A DNA stretch of 64,000 nucleotides from JBMOJK01 sp049315825 (GCA_049315825.1 JBMOJK010000003.1:4508-68507); one strand, 5' to 3'; positions 38,088-49,469 are shown, numbered from the stretch's first letter. Made by a program: numbers and translations. Notes: generated from the letters alone by a model not told the origin.

Positions 38088-38330
38088 ATGGGTAGCACAA
38101 CTAGAACTGAATACAAAATCCCAGGAATGGGTGACGTAGGTACGCCTGGAAACAGACGTCCAATTAATATTTCAGCACTCGATGCAGCCTTCAAGGATTA
38201 TCGAGAAGGCGACGGTGTTGTTATGGATCCACGTGGTGTCATTCATGGTGGAAATTCTCGCCCTGCTCAAGAACTCATTAATAATAGTGAGTCAGTAGCA
38301 ATACTCATGGATGAACCTACTACAATGTAG
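38088..38330 (+). CDS. Small unassigned protein between E2 and E1 genes; candidate Ubl or substrate
   Basis: 80 aa, ATG at 38088 behind CAAGGAGC, TAG at 38328. Sequence contains INISALDAAFKDYREGDGVVMDPRGVIHGGNSRPAQELINN. Its position is where a ubiquitin-like modifier usually lies in such operons, and the size fits (about 75-100 aa), but the C-terminus is PTTM, not Gly-Gly, and a beta-grasp fold is not evident. An internal GVIHGG at 53-59 could be a processed end; that is a guess. Confidence 0.5.
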   Translation: MGSTTRTEYKIPGMGDVGTPGNRRPINISALDAAFKDYREGDGVVMDPRGVIHGGNSRPAQELINNSESVAILMDEPTTM

Positions 38331-38369
38331 TAGTCCACATTCTCGAATAAAGACAAGGAGAAATACATA

Positions 38370-39236
38370 ATGGATACTGCAGACTGCAAAACAGGAAGTG
38401 GTTTTCGTAATCTAAATCATCTCGAAAACCACTTCCACTCCCCCAATCCACGTCGCGATGCGCTCATTCCTCCTTTGCGGGGAAAGCGGGTCGTGGTGGT
38501 GGGGTTGGGTGGTGGTGCACCGATACCGATTGAGCTTTTGAAGTGTGGTGTGGATGCGTTTGATCTTGTGGATTTCGATATTCTCGAGCCCCACAATGCC
38601 ATCCGTCATCCATGCCCGGCAAAATACTTCGGTCGCCCAAAGGTCGAAGCAGTTGCTGAGTTTATGCGAGAACTCGCCGGATCACAGGTGGAGATCAACC
38701 CACATGTGATCGATGTATTCAAACATCACGACACCCTGAAAGATCTCATCAACAATGCAGACCTCCTCATCGTTGCAACTGACAGCGAAGCTTCGCGGTT
38801 TTTTCTCAATGAAATCGCCGTCGAAACCAAAACCCCCGCTGTCTACGTTGGAATGTACGAAAACGGTTCTGGCGGAGAAATTTTCGCTGCTATGCCCGGA
38901 CAGGCATGCTATGCATGCCTGTCTCACTACAACCAGCGTGAAACCTTCATGCAACAATACCGAACTGCCACCCGCAAGGGCGACTGCAGTTCAAATCGCG
39001 ATACCCTGGCTATGCCAGGCTTGGGTATCGATCAGGGCATGCTCGCCCTCATTGCGGCACGCAAGTCCGTGGAAATCCTTCTTCGTGGAGTGCAACACTC
39101 CCTTCCTCCAGCCGGAGGAAACTGGATCGTGTTCTCGATTTTCGGTATCACCAAAATACTCGAATCTCCGCTTACATGCTTCCAGGGCGACCTCGCGCAA
39201 CATTCCAAATGCTTTGCGTGCGGCGATCCGTACTAA
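38370..39236 (+). CDS. ThiF/E1-like adenylyltransferase
   Basis: 288 aa, ATG at 38370 behind ACAAGGAGA, TAA at 39234. ATP site GLGGGAPIPIELLKCGVDAFDLVDFD (45-70), EPHNAIRH (E1-like), then LIVATDSEASRFFLNE, and zinc cysteines CYAC (180/183) with CFAC (281/284). A candidate catalytic Cys is in GDCSSNRDTLAMPGLGID (206), as in bacterial E1s. It should adenylate and transfer a modifier to the E2 next door. About 22 glycines, none coded by TGA; by eye more GC-rich than its surroundings. Confidence 0.9.
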   Translation: MDTADCKTGSGFRNLNHLENHFHSPNPRRDALIPPLRGKRVVVVGLGGGAPIPIELLKCGVDAFDLVDFDILEPHNAIRHPCPAKYFGRPKVEAVAEFMRELAGSQVEINPHVIDVFKHHDTLKDLINNADLLIVATDSEASRFFLNEIAVETKTPAVYVGMYENGSGGEIFAAMPGQACYACLSHYNQRETFMQQYRTATRKGDCSSNRDTLAMPGLGIDQGMLALIAARKSVEILLRGVQHSLPPAGGNWIVFSIFGITKILESPLTCFQGDLAQHSKCFACGDPY

Positions 39237-39239
39237 AAC

Positions 39240-39280
39240 AATCCCCCTTCATAACTCGTAAGAGCGTAGAAGGGGGATTT
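39240..39280 (+). terminator. Terminator of the E2/E1 block
   Basis: AATCCCCCTTC and GAAGGGGGATT arms around an 18-base loop, T-rich after the second arm. Confidence 0.75.
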
Positions 39281-39311
39281 ACCGGTTGTGGATGGATATC
39301 GTCTCGTGAAT

Positions 39312-39413
39312 GAAGGTGAAAGATGTATATGTATTCCTCGTCGACAAACGCAGTGCGCACTTGAGAGACGTACAGTGAGTCAACTTTGTCATACATATAC
39401 ATCTTTCACCTTC
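39312..39413. repeat. Perfect 23-bp inverted repeat with 56-base spacer
   Basis: Arms 39312-39334 and 39391-39413 are exact reverse complements (start GAAGGTGAAAGATG). The spacer has a further 6-bp pairing (GACAAA/TTTGTC) at its edges, so the folded molecule would be a long hairpin. No gene lies in 39281-39455. Possibly a structured RNA, a small non-autonomous element, or a strong bidirectional transcription end. Confidence 0.8.
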
Positions 39414-39455
39414 CTAAAGTTTCAACTAATTTAAGGGCACATTTTTATACGCGAT

Positions 39456-40184
39456 CTACCCCTTAAACACCCGCTTCATATATTCAATCGCCCTTGCTTG
39501 ATCGATGAAAAATGGACTACTCGCAATCGTGATACACGAAACTTGTCGTGCAAAATGCAGGATCACTTCCTTTTTGAGTTCGAAATCTATATCGTCAAGA
39601 TCTTCGCTAAAGAAATCCAGATCCAGATTGAGGATAGAGTTCTTCGAGATGATTTTTCCACGTTCACGAAGCAAATCCCCTTCTCACTCGATCCGTATCA
39701 TCTCACCAATAATCCCCTCTTGCATCGCAGGTTTGATATAGTTCCCCACATTGCAGAATTTATTGGTGAATTCGAAGGCCTTCACGAGATCGAGCGAATC
39801 AGGTTTGGAAAATGTATGAACATTTTCCCAAAGATCAGAATGTTCATCGATATGAACAAGTGTCGCCCCATCTTGAATAATCTCTAACTGACGAGCTTCA
39901 TACCAGAAATACAGCGCGTGATTATGGTTATCGAAGATCGTGACTGGGATGTTATTCCAGGTGGTTCGGACGAAATGTTTGAGACCCTTTGCCTCGATGA
40001 GCTTCCCATCGTCTTCTGCAACAAAGACGAGCTCATTTCACATCTCTACATCATCAAAAGTCCCATCGATGATACTCGGGATTGTGAGTATTCCTTGCCA
40101 ATTTGCAGGTGCTAGAGCACGATTTCAAACCGGCTGATCGAGGGTATGAACAATGTTATACACGCTCAGTACTGAAGAGTTCAT
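39456..40184 (-). CDS. UPF0489-family protein
   Basis: 242 aa from ATG 40184 (overlapping gmk by 29 bases; a GTG at 40163 is an alternative), TAG at 39456, with TGA Gly at 40125, 40038 and 39684. Motifs VHIDEHSDLWENV (HxDxHxD metal-site-like), LYFWYEARQ and NLDLDFFSEDLDD are those of UPF0489/C5orf22-type proteins, which resemble arginase-like metal hydrolases. Function unknown. Co-transcribed with gmk. Confidence 0.75.
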
Positions 40185-40737
40185 GAAGTCGTTCGAGAGT
40201 TATTTCCAGATCAGCATTTACGATACTCACATCATAAAAATGTCGTTCTTCCATCTCGACGATCGCATTCGCATATCGGGTTGCGAGATCTTCTGGGGAA
40301 TTCACTCCTCGTCCGATCAGACGCTCCTTGAGTTCCTCCATAGAAGGTGGCTCAAGGAAAATACTCGTCACAGCATAACCCGCATCTTCGAGTACCGGTT
40401 TGAGATGCACCATCCCCTGTGGATCGATGATATAGAGCGGTTTCTTCCCAAGTGCAACAATGCGCTCGAGTTCAGCAAAAGTCGATCCATAGTAGTTCCC
40501 ATGAACTGCCGCATATTCAATGAGTTCATTCTTCGCGTGTATGGCACGTGTGAAGTCCGCAGTATCCCAAAAATGATAGTGAACTCCGTCGATCTCCCCT
40601 GGTCGGATAGTTCGAGAAGTGGTAGTAACCACCTTTTCGATGGAAGTTTCTGGGCGAGCGGATTTATATGTTTCCCAAACAGTGGTTTTTCCAACTGCAG
40701 AGGGCCCTGAGAGAATGAAAACTTGTGGCTGATCCAT
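40156..40737 (-). CDS. gmk: Guanylate kinase
   Basis: 193 aa from ATG 40737 (an upstream in-frame ATG at 40797 is less likely), TAA at 40156. P-loop FILSGPSAVGKTTV, GMP-binding TTTSRTIRPGEIDGVHYHFW, HGNYYGSTFAELERI, and ILEPP...LKERLIGRG with the R-loop. Phosphorylates GMP to GDP. Length and order are standard. Downstream UPF0489 gene overlaps. Confidence 0.95.
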   Translation of the reverse strand: MDQPQVFILSGPSAVGKTTVWETYKSARPETSIEKVVTTTSRTIRPGEIDGVHYHFWDTADFTRAIHAKNELIEYAAVHGNYYGSTFAELERIVALGKKPLYIIDPQGMVHLKPVLEDAGYAVTSIFLEPPSMEELKERLIGRGVNSPEDLATRYANAIVEMEERHFYDVSIVNADLEITLERLHELFSTERV

Positions 40738-40815
40738 AGAGATGAGATGATTATCTACTCGTATTAAAATAAGTCTATCCGCTGCATATTTCGACACAAG
40801 ATATGAGAAAATAAA

Positions 40816-40850
40816 AAAATATAAAGCGACATTGTCGCTTTATATTTTTT
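40816..40850 (-). terminator. Terminator of the alpha-2-macroglobulin gene
   Basis: AAAATATAAAGCGACA-TT-GTCGCTTTATATTTT arms, 15-16 bp, seven bases past the stop at 40858; T-rich on the minus strand. Confidence 0.85.
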
Positions 40851-40857
40851 GCGTGGT

Positions 40858-43800
40858 TTATTCTACAACGATTTCCTTCCCTGCACTTCGTCCGAAGACT
40901 TCTGAGTTTGAGAACTCGAAGGCCCGTGATGGACGAACGGAGTATGTTCCAGCATGGGTCATGCGGATCGTGTAAGCAAATCCGTAGTCACCACTGCCGA
41001 GAGTGTTAGCAGTTGCGAAGTAGCGATCATCACGGTACTCTTCGTGATCGAAGATGGATGTACTGTATCCTGTATCGACGGTCTTTGTATCAGATTGAAT
41101 CTGACCTGTGAGCTCGTTGACACTCGGGATATTCACCGCACTTGTTACAACCGCTTCCTTGGTCTCAGTGGCAAGTTTCGTGTTTACGAGTTCTGCACCA
41201 GATGGGATAAATCCTTCGAATGCAGGCTGTTTACGGGCTTCACTCGTGATGAGTCGAGTATACGCAAATACCAGATCTCCTACCTTAAATTTCGACTGCG
41301 GAGTGAGGTAGTTGACGATATCTTTTGGATATTTGAGCGCTGAATATTCGATGTCACCAGCGATGTATTTCTTCCATTCATCAGACTTGAGTGCTTCTAC
41401 TCGCTTGTACTCTGAGAGAAGATAGTACTGGGTATCTACATAGAATCCTTCATCTCGTGCCAGGATATCCTTGGTAGGAAGCGTGTACGAGAGGGTGATA
41501 TCGTAGTAGAGCGACCCCTTCCCCGTTTTGTCGAAGACAAATGTAGAATTCTTTGGAAGGTCTCGAACGAGAACAGATTTTGAGAATGTTGTAAATCGAT
41601 CCGCTCCCGCGATTTTTTGTTCTGCGAGGAGATTCTCGTCTGACTTGATGCGAGCAACCATGTCTACATCTTTGAGTTCACCTGTCTTTGTGAGATACAC
41701 ACTCAGTGATCGGATGATTGACGCGGTTTCATTTGGTGATCCGTATCCTCCGTCGGCTTTCTTGGATCCAAGAAGGAATCGATTCATATTATCGATCACA
41801 GATGCGATATCCTTGAATTGATCACGGCCAAGCAGTGATACTACTTCAACAAATGCTGCAGTATTCTCGATGCGTGAATACTCGCCATATCCACCAACGA
41901 ATGCACCTCGTGGATTTACGACCACATCGTTCTTGAGAATGGTATCAATGCGTGATTTTGCATCAGCGAGGAGGGTCTTACGATCGCTTTCTGGGAGATC
42001 TTTTTGATCTGCGAGAGCGGCGATAGTTCGAAGATAGATGAAGACATCCGATGGAGAGAATAATTTCGTATCTACGAGTTTGAACATCTTACGAGATTCA
42101 GTATCGGTTGGCTGAAGTTTGAGAATAGCTTCGATTGCCTCGAGACGTGCACCTTCTGAATACTTGCAGTCGTAGAATTCATTTGGAGTACAGCCTTCGG
42201 TTTTCCCTATATAGAAGCGCTCTCGCAGATACTTCACTGCCTGAGACTCCACACCTGAATCCACTGGGAATCCAAGCATCTTGAGTTCACCGATCGTACG
42301 CACCACATAGGCGGTGAGTGCAAAATCCGGAGACTCTCGTGGTGTATCGTTCCAGTAGGTAAACCCTCCGTTGTTCCTCTGGAATTGTCCGATCGTTGCG
42401 AGGTAATCCTGGATGGCATCTTTGAGTGGCACTTTGATGTATCCAGTCTGTGCATCGATGTATTTATCGAGCATGATCTGAGAGAGATCAAATGGTTCAC
42501 CCATCGAGTCGTAAAGCTTCTTCATCTCGATATTTGGCACGAGCGTGTAGGTTCGATTCCATGACGAAGCGTATGGATATTCTCGAAGGTATTCCATGCC
42601 GTTCTTGAGACCGCTCAGTGCAGATGCACCATAGTTAATCTGAACAAGGGATTCTGGGTTCATTCCTTCAAGCTGAATTCGCTCATCCGCTGAGACACCT
42701 GATGTCTTCCCTGCTGTAGAAGTCTGCTCTGGGGTAGATGACGGATAAATCGGAAGTGTTGCTTCGATCACATCTTCGTTTCCATCTGCGTCCGTTGCCT
42801 TGAAGGTGATCTTCGAAGCAAATGCAGGTTTTACTTCTGGATTTGAATGCGGAGTCATCTTGAATCGTACGACCGTAGATTCGCCATTCTTAACTCGCAT
42901 CTTGATCGCAGATCCATCCATGTCGGCATTGTCCGCTGACGCACTTACCGTGATATCTACATCCTTGCCAGTCTTGTTGAAGATACTTGGTGCGAGGACG
43001 ACTTTATCACCTGATATGAGGAATCTTGGAAGATTTTCTGAGATGAGGAGTGCTTTGGTAGTCATGATCGATGCTCGACCTACTCCGACCTTGTTGCCCA
43101 CTGGAGTGGATACGACTGATTCGATCACCCATGTTGTGAGATTGTCTGGGAGTTTGTCGGTCGAGATTTTTGCTTCACCGTTTGCATCGGTATTGAAGTC
43201 AGATTTCCAGAAAGCAGTATCCTTGAATGTTCCGCGCTTTTTCTTGGCATCACCTCCCTTCTGTCCATCACCGGCTCCACCCTTTTCACCGTTTCCAGTG
43301 TTCTTCACTTCGAGCTTTTCGATGAGGTTCGTGAGTGAGAGATACGTGCGAGTTCCGAGGTATCGCTTCATATCATAGAAGAATGCGAATGGATTCTTCT
43401 GAGGATTTCCCATGAGTGCGAGAACACTTTCATCGACGATCGAGAGTGATCCGTTCGCATTTGCGACTGGCTTTCCTTCTGAGTCTTTTACTCGGACTGT
43501 CACCTCAACTGGATCAGCTGGGAGATAGCGAGTCTTCGATGGAACAACTTCTACGGAGAGTTTTTTCTCATCAGAGACCACCTTGATCACCGCGAGTGCT
43601 CGCTTGTAAACTGGGAGGTCCATCTTTTCATCCTGTCCGATGAGATAGACTTTGACGTAAATATTTGGGATGAAACTTGTTTGGATCGGAAGCTCGATCT
43701 TTTCTGAATATCCTGTGATATCTTTCACGTACGAGTCGATCACTGCGTCGTCCTTCTCGATAGAAACAAAGTATTTACCAGACTTCACTGGAGACTTGAG

Positions 43801-46800
43801 TGTGAATACTGCAGTATCTCCTGGCTTAAGAATACTCTTTTCGGCTACAAGATCCGTGAGTGAATTGTTTCCGTTATTCCATGTGAGATATCGATCAGAC
43901 TCGACGTAGATCGTGCGAGATGAGGTGAATGTATTCCCATTTGAACCTGTATAGTTCGCACGAATTTCGTATTCTCCGTCTGAAGCAGTCTGGAATATTG
44001 CCTGGAATTCTCCGCTGTCATTAGACTTTACGGCGATTTCTTTTTCTTTCTTTTCTTCGAGAGAGTAGTCATCGTAGAAGATACCATCCACTCCTTGCTT
44101 CTTGGCCACCTTCCACTCACGGTGGATCACCTCGATCGTACCTCTGGCACTCGCCTTTGGTATTGCATCATGTGTGAGGATCACTCCTTCCACTCGGATA
44201 TCGGTGTTCTTTGGATACGAATATCCTGTGCGAAGTCCGATGTATCCGTCAGTCGTGTGAAGCACTTCAGAATATGAGTTCGTCACCGTCTTTGAAGTAT
44301 CTGGATCTTTTACCTCTACGTTGTAGGTGTAGATTTTCTCACCGTTTAGAGTTGTTGGAGATTTTGGATCAAATGCTTCTTTTGGATAATCAAACCCGAT
44401 GTTTCATTTTCCATTTTCGTCGATCTTTCCATCGCCTGTTGTGATAGTTGTATCAGCGAAATTACACTGTCCCCAATACTGACAATCAAAATACTCGTAT
44501 CCGCGTCCGAACTGGTATTCGTTGTATTTTTTTGCATCGAAGAAATAACTCTGAGCGAGTACTCCATAGTGGAATGTTGTATTTACCATATTTCCACCGA
44601 AGTAGTATTCACTTCCGATATTGATGCGAGTCGAATCACCGATGAGATGATCCTTTTTATCAGATGAGAGATTGACCCTGAAGACCGGTTTTTTGTAAGC
44701 CTCTACATAGAACGAAGCATCGTTGTAGATATACGCATATCCGAGTTCGTCCGTCCCCATATAGGCATATGCATTCCCACCCTTGAGGTAAAGTGCAAAT
44801 GTGTACATCCCCATTTGTCCATCAGCTGGGATCGTGAAATTCCCGTGGAAATTCGAGTTCGCATCGAGGGTAATAGGAACTTCCTTGAAGAGTGATCCGT
44901 CTTGCTTGAGGAGCTTGATTTTGCCGGTTGTGTTCTTGGATTTCGTGTAACCAGTCGGCTCGAAAGTTCGTAGGAGACCCTTGAATTCTACAGTATCACC
45001 TGGACGATAGATCGGTCGGTCTGTATAGATATAGGCAAAGTCCTTCGTATCTGAAGTCTGACCTGCGATATAGCCGAAGTCGTAGTTACTCACTTCGTCA
45101 TTGGTGGTAGTGATCACGCCATAGTTCCCGTCTTTCTGAGCAATGATGATCTCAGGAACGACAGAGAGTTCGTAGAGCTTTTTGGATGCAAGATAGTTCA
45201 CCTTGAAACCTGGTGCAGGTGCGATTTTACCATCTGTGTTCGTCGAATATCCTTCGATGGTTGCTCCTTCGATGATCTGTTTACCGTCCATCGAAGTGAG
45301 TAAAAGTTCGTTTTTGTTCTTACCTGATTCGAGCGCAAGCGCGAGCGTAGAACGCACGAAAACATTGAGTGATTCGCGTCAGTCTTTGCGATATCCTGAG
45401 TATCCTTGGTTGTATTTTCCGTTCACAGTCGATCGAACGAGGATGAATGGCGAAGTGAATACATGCCCCATTACATCCTTTTCAAGATCGAATCGGTTAT
45501 TCGCGATCGCCCATGCCTTGTTGGCAACTGGGAGGGATTTTGCGACTCTTGAACCCTGACAAACTGGTTTATAGTTTGCATTTTGTCGATCCTTAAGGTA
45601 GCTTGCGTATTCTTCTTTGGTCATTTCACATACCTCAACATCGAGCTGAGAAAGGTTGATCGTTTGGAAATTTACAACGAGCGGAACATTAGCCGGAATC
45701 ACGCTCACATCCTTGGATGATGGAGAATATGCGTAGCGGTCTCCATCGGTCACATCGCCTGCCTTGATGTCTTTCTTCTCATAATTGGCTACAAGAGGAT
45801 TTCCAACTGCATCAAGAAGTGTAGACTTGGTGTGAAGCGTATATGTTTCATGCGGATTGAATCGTGTACCGATAACATAGGCGATTTTTCCTGGGATATC
45901 CTTACAAAGTTTTACAACTTTTGAATTCCCAGTTACTTCGTCATACTGCTGTATTCCATCCTTTACAACTGATCGGATCGGAGATTTTGGTTCTGTCTCG
46001 AAATGCTTCTCGAGCCCGTATGTGCCATAGTCACCAAAGGCAAGCAGGTTCGTAAAATACATACATCCCTGCGTATTAGAAACATACGTGAAATCACTCG
46101 CCTCGAACTTTGGAAATGTCTTGAGTTCCCGAGATACATTTTCGCGAAGATGCGGATTGGATGCTTGATCGATCGTGAGTGTATAGGTTACACCGTAGTC
46201 GAGCGAATCTGGAAGTTCACACTTGATTCGACGCTTATCATCCTGAGCCTTAGTCGTCATTTTTCCTCCAATAAACTCGCTCGTTTCGTATTTCATGTAC
46301 GAAGTCTTGCACTCGATACGTGCACCACTCTTCGCAAGATATGGCTTTGTTTTAGCAAGATCTACGTCCTCACCAAAATTCAACACGAGAAATCCGTCTT
46401 TCTTTGCGATAAATATCTCAGATGTCGAATTCGAGTTATAAATCTCAGGCGTGTCTTTCAGAGCACCCGTTTCTGAATACTCATTTCGATATGACTGCAC
46501 ATTCTGAAGATAGTCCGAAGAACGCATAGCAAACGAAGTCGCACCTGTGTAAGCAATATTTCCTTCTGCTGGCATGAGTGCACCAGAGAGTGCTACGTTA
46601 TATCCAGTAGAATAGAGAAGTCCTGGCGAAGCGTTTTTAGTGATGGTAAATCTTCGACCTACATCACTTGGTCCTGATGTAGTTGCGACAGTAACTGCGA
46701 TCTCTTTTTGACTTTCCTGTACCTTCACGATTTTAGCGAGATCTGCGGTTTTTACTGGCGCATTGAACTCGAGTGGGATACCGTTTTCAGGAGAAAATCC

Positions 46801-47742
46801 ATCCCCCTTTCCGATCACTTCAAGATTTGGGGTCTTGAAACTCACGGTCTTGGTGTCAGAAAGTGGATAAAGGAGCCCTTCTTTAGAAGCGACTTTTACC
46901 TCGTATTTTGTGGCATATGGAAGTGGCTTCGATGGGATGAATTCGAGGATAGAACCACTCGTCCAAGAACATTTTCCTTCGACAGCTGGCGTGATCTCGA
47001 TCGGACAAGGAAGTTTATCCTTCGTCGCAAGACTTCCGAGTGGAATCACTGGGATATTGAAGAGTACAACGATATTCTTGCTGACATTCTTAAGCTCTCC
47101 TTCCGGGATAATTCGCATAGCCTTCGCCCCAGCGATTGCCTCGAATTCGTAGCTGATATCCCGACCGATTTTCGCTCCGTATTTGGATTTAATATCTGAC
47201 GAGAGGGTGATCATATAGTGTTCACCGATCTTGAGTTTAGAATCCAGCTTGTACGAGATCGTATTTCCGTCCTTGAGTGATGGTGTTCCCTGGATATACG
47301 GTGCAAATCGAACCGTTTCCTTGGAGATAGAGTTCGCATCCAGTTCTCGTGAGAAGGTGATGTCGATCGATGGAACATCGTATGGGATTTTCTTGTATTC
47401 AAAACTCCAGTTCCCCGCTATCACCGATGGTGCTGCAAAGAAATACTGTGTTCCGATCACCCCAACTACTGTGATCACGAGTGCAGCAAAAACTCCAGCA
47501 TATGCTCGAACATGTGAACGAATATGTTGTCCTACCTTCGTGAAGAATCCTCCCTTCACGGAAGGTTCGGCCTGAGACTCCATGAGTGACTTCTTGAGCA
47601 TGTTCGCGAAGTCTTGATCGAATTTGGTATCCGGCTTTTCGGCAAGGAGTGCCTTGATAGCTTTCATGGTTTCTTTTTTATGATCTGCCAATGAGGGGTC
47701 AACTGCGACGAGCTCGTCGAAGATTTTTGCGACTGATTTCAT
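40858..47742 (-). CDS. Alpha-2-macroglobulin-like protein with anti-sigma-like cytoplasmic N-terminus
   Basis: 2294 aa, ATG at 47742, TAA at 40858, one frame once TGA (45379, 44404) is Gly. Residues 1-75 are cytoplasmic, acidic/basic and helical (KIFDELVAVDPSLADHKKET), 80-105 one membrane helix (AYAGVFAALVITVVGVIGTQYFF), then an outer MG-domain string. The MG signature YTDRPIYRPGDTVEFKG is at about 905. The thioester region (near 1720) reads YPYASSWNRT where the canonical sequence is YPYGCxEQT, so the reactive Cys-Gln thioester is lost. It begins two bases after the ECF sigma gene and thus looks like an anti-sigma/sensor fused to an alpha-2-macroglobulin. Confidence 0.85.
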
Positions 47743-47744
47743 TT

Positions 47745-48299
47745 TTAAAATATGAAGAAGAGGAGGAAGAGTGCGACGTTTGCAGCGATTTTTGCGAGAC
47801 TGCGGGAGATGATCTTTTTGACGTTAGAGAGTGATTCTCAGCTGATTTCTGCGATCTCGGCGTATTTGAGATCGTCCCAGACGGCCATGAGCACGATGTC
47901 TTTGTGCTTCGTCGGGAAGGTCTCGAGGTATGCGAGAACCTTATCAAGCCTATCCTTCGCATCGATTGCGGCAGCGTTGTCGGTATCGATGCTCGCGGTT
48001 TCTTCGTGGTCTACGATATCATCGTGGACTTTGTTAGTGCGCGATCGATCGATAATCGAGTTGTACGCGATACGAAATATCCACGAAGCGAATTCAGACT
48101 CCGAAGATCCCGTGAAACTCGCAAATCCACGAAGTGCCTTGAAAAAAGTATCCGAAGCAATTTCTTCAGCAATCTCAGCATCGAATGTTCGATAAAATGC
48201 AAAATCGTATACCCGCTTCACAAAAGCGTCATACAAAATCCCAAAAGCCTCCTTGTCTCAGGCTCGAAATAATACAATGGCGGACTCGACAGTTTGCAT
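47745..48299 (-). CDS. ECF-subfamily sigma factor linked to the alpha-2-macroglobulin gene
   Basis: 184 aa, ATG at 48299, TAA at 47745; TGA Gly at 48258 (FRAGDKEAFGILYDAF) and 47838 (EISGESLSNVKK). Region 2: AFGILYDAFVKRVYDFAFYRTFDAEIAEEIASDTFFKALRGF. Region 4: LETFPTKHKDIVLMAVWDDLKYAEIAEISGESLSNVKKIISRSLAKI. Two bases before the alpha-2-macroglobulin ATG, so sigma and its putative anti-sigma/sensor are translationally coupled. Confidence 0.88.
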
Positions 48300-48418
48300 A
48301 GGAACAGACAAAAATAATGAGTATCACGAAGCTTAAAACGAGCACCTTCAAGAAAGGTGACAAATTTAAATACAGTTTGATCCCTTTACTCTTTTTTGCA
48401 AACGAATAGCATGCGTTC

Positions 48419-49420
48419 ATGTTGAAACTTTTCCCCTACCAATCCCTTCTTCGTTGGCACAGCCAACATGGACGTCACCATCTTCCGTGGCGGGATTTTG
48501 AGGGACGAAGTGAGAAGGATCGTGGGTATAGGGTTTGGCTTTCAGAAATCCTACTCCAACAGACGCAAGTTGATCGTGGGATTGGGTATTTTGAGAGGAT
48601 CATCGAAGCATTTCCTACTGTCGAGGACCTTGCCCGAACTCCGTATGAAGAGTTTTTCTCGTATTACAAATGACTCGGGTATTATTCTCGTGCTCGCAAC
48701 ATGCTCGCAGCGGCACAGATCGTGAGCCGCGAACATGGAGGAGTATTTCCAAAAGATAGCGAGAGCCTGCATGCACTCCCGGGAGTGGGACCATATACTG
48801 CAGAGGCGATCCGAGCATTTGCTTACGAAATCCCAACACTTTCGTTCGACACCAATCTCGAGAAAATCTTCGCCCGCTACTATCATGGGTCACGATTTCT
48901 CAAACTTTCTCGCGATGAAAAATCCGAGATCCTTGAAGTATTTGAAAAATCCAACCACTCAGCCCGCGCGGTGAACGGTGCACTCATGGACTTTGCTTCG
49001 AGTATTTCGAACAACAAAAAGTGACTCATAGACTTCGATCACTATCCGCTCGAAGGATGCAAATTCGCAGAGACTCGGGGTGAACTCGAGATCGAAGAAA
49101 TCAAAACCAAGGTATTTTTTCCATCCAAAGACGCACAGATCGTAGTTATCCTCCATGCGGATCATCGAGCATATTTTTCAAATGATCCGGCAAAATATAC
49201 TCCGTTCATACTTCCACCGACCGAGTGAGATATCCGACATTTCGTACAAGAATACTTCGAAACTCAGCATCAACTCGAGCTCTCCGTCCGCCCCGTGCAT
49301 CATCAAGAGTATCGTGATGGGAAGCCATTTATCCATGTTCATGCACAAGTTCAGCGCGGCAGTCATGATTTCAAAACATTCTCCAAAGCTGACAAAGACA
49401 GTGCACTCGCAAGTATGTAA
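48419..49420 (+). CDS. mutY: Adenine DNA glycosylase MutY-like, lacking the Fe-S cluster
   Basis: 333 aa, ATG at 48419, TAA at 49418; TGA Gly at 48671 (YYKG-LGYYSRARN), 49022 and 49226. LPWRDFEGRS, WLSEILLQQTQVDRGIGYFERI (catalytic Glu37), YKGLGYYSRARNML, LPGVGPYTAEAIRAFAYEIPTLSFDTNLEKI (Asp of HhH-GPD) match MutY. After ALMDFASSI the usual C-x6-C-x2-C-x5-C cluster is absent: only one Cys (EGCKF) is seen. A C-terminal extension (HVHAQVQRGSHDF) could be the Nudix-like recognition domain but is short. Removes A opposite 8-oxoG. Confidence 0.9.
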
Positions 49421-49469
49421 TTGTCACCTTTTGCAAGTCTGTTCGTTTCACTCATAGCAACTCACTCGC

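Noticed and set aside
38088..38330. Calling the 80-aa protein a ubiquitin-like modifier outright
   Set aside because: No Gly-Gly at the C-terminus and no clear beta-grasp pattern; kept only as a candidate.
48299..48380. ECF promoter before the second sigma gene (TGTCACC-N15-CGTTTTAA)
   Set aside because: It only loosely resembles the duplicated motif at 13817/14446 and its -10 box does not match; too weak to annotate.
48229..48420. Hydrophobic 63-codon frame upstream of the second ECF sigma gene
   Set aside because: It overlaps the sigma start in another frame, and has no SD; sigma region 2 begins in the competing frame.
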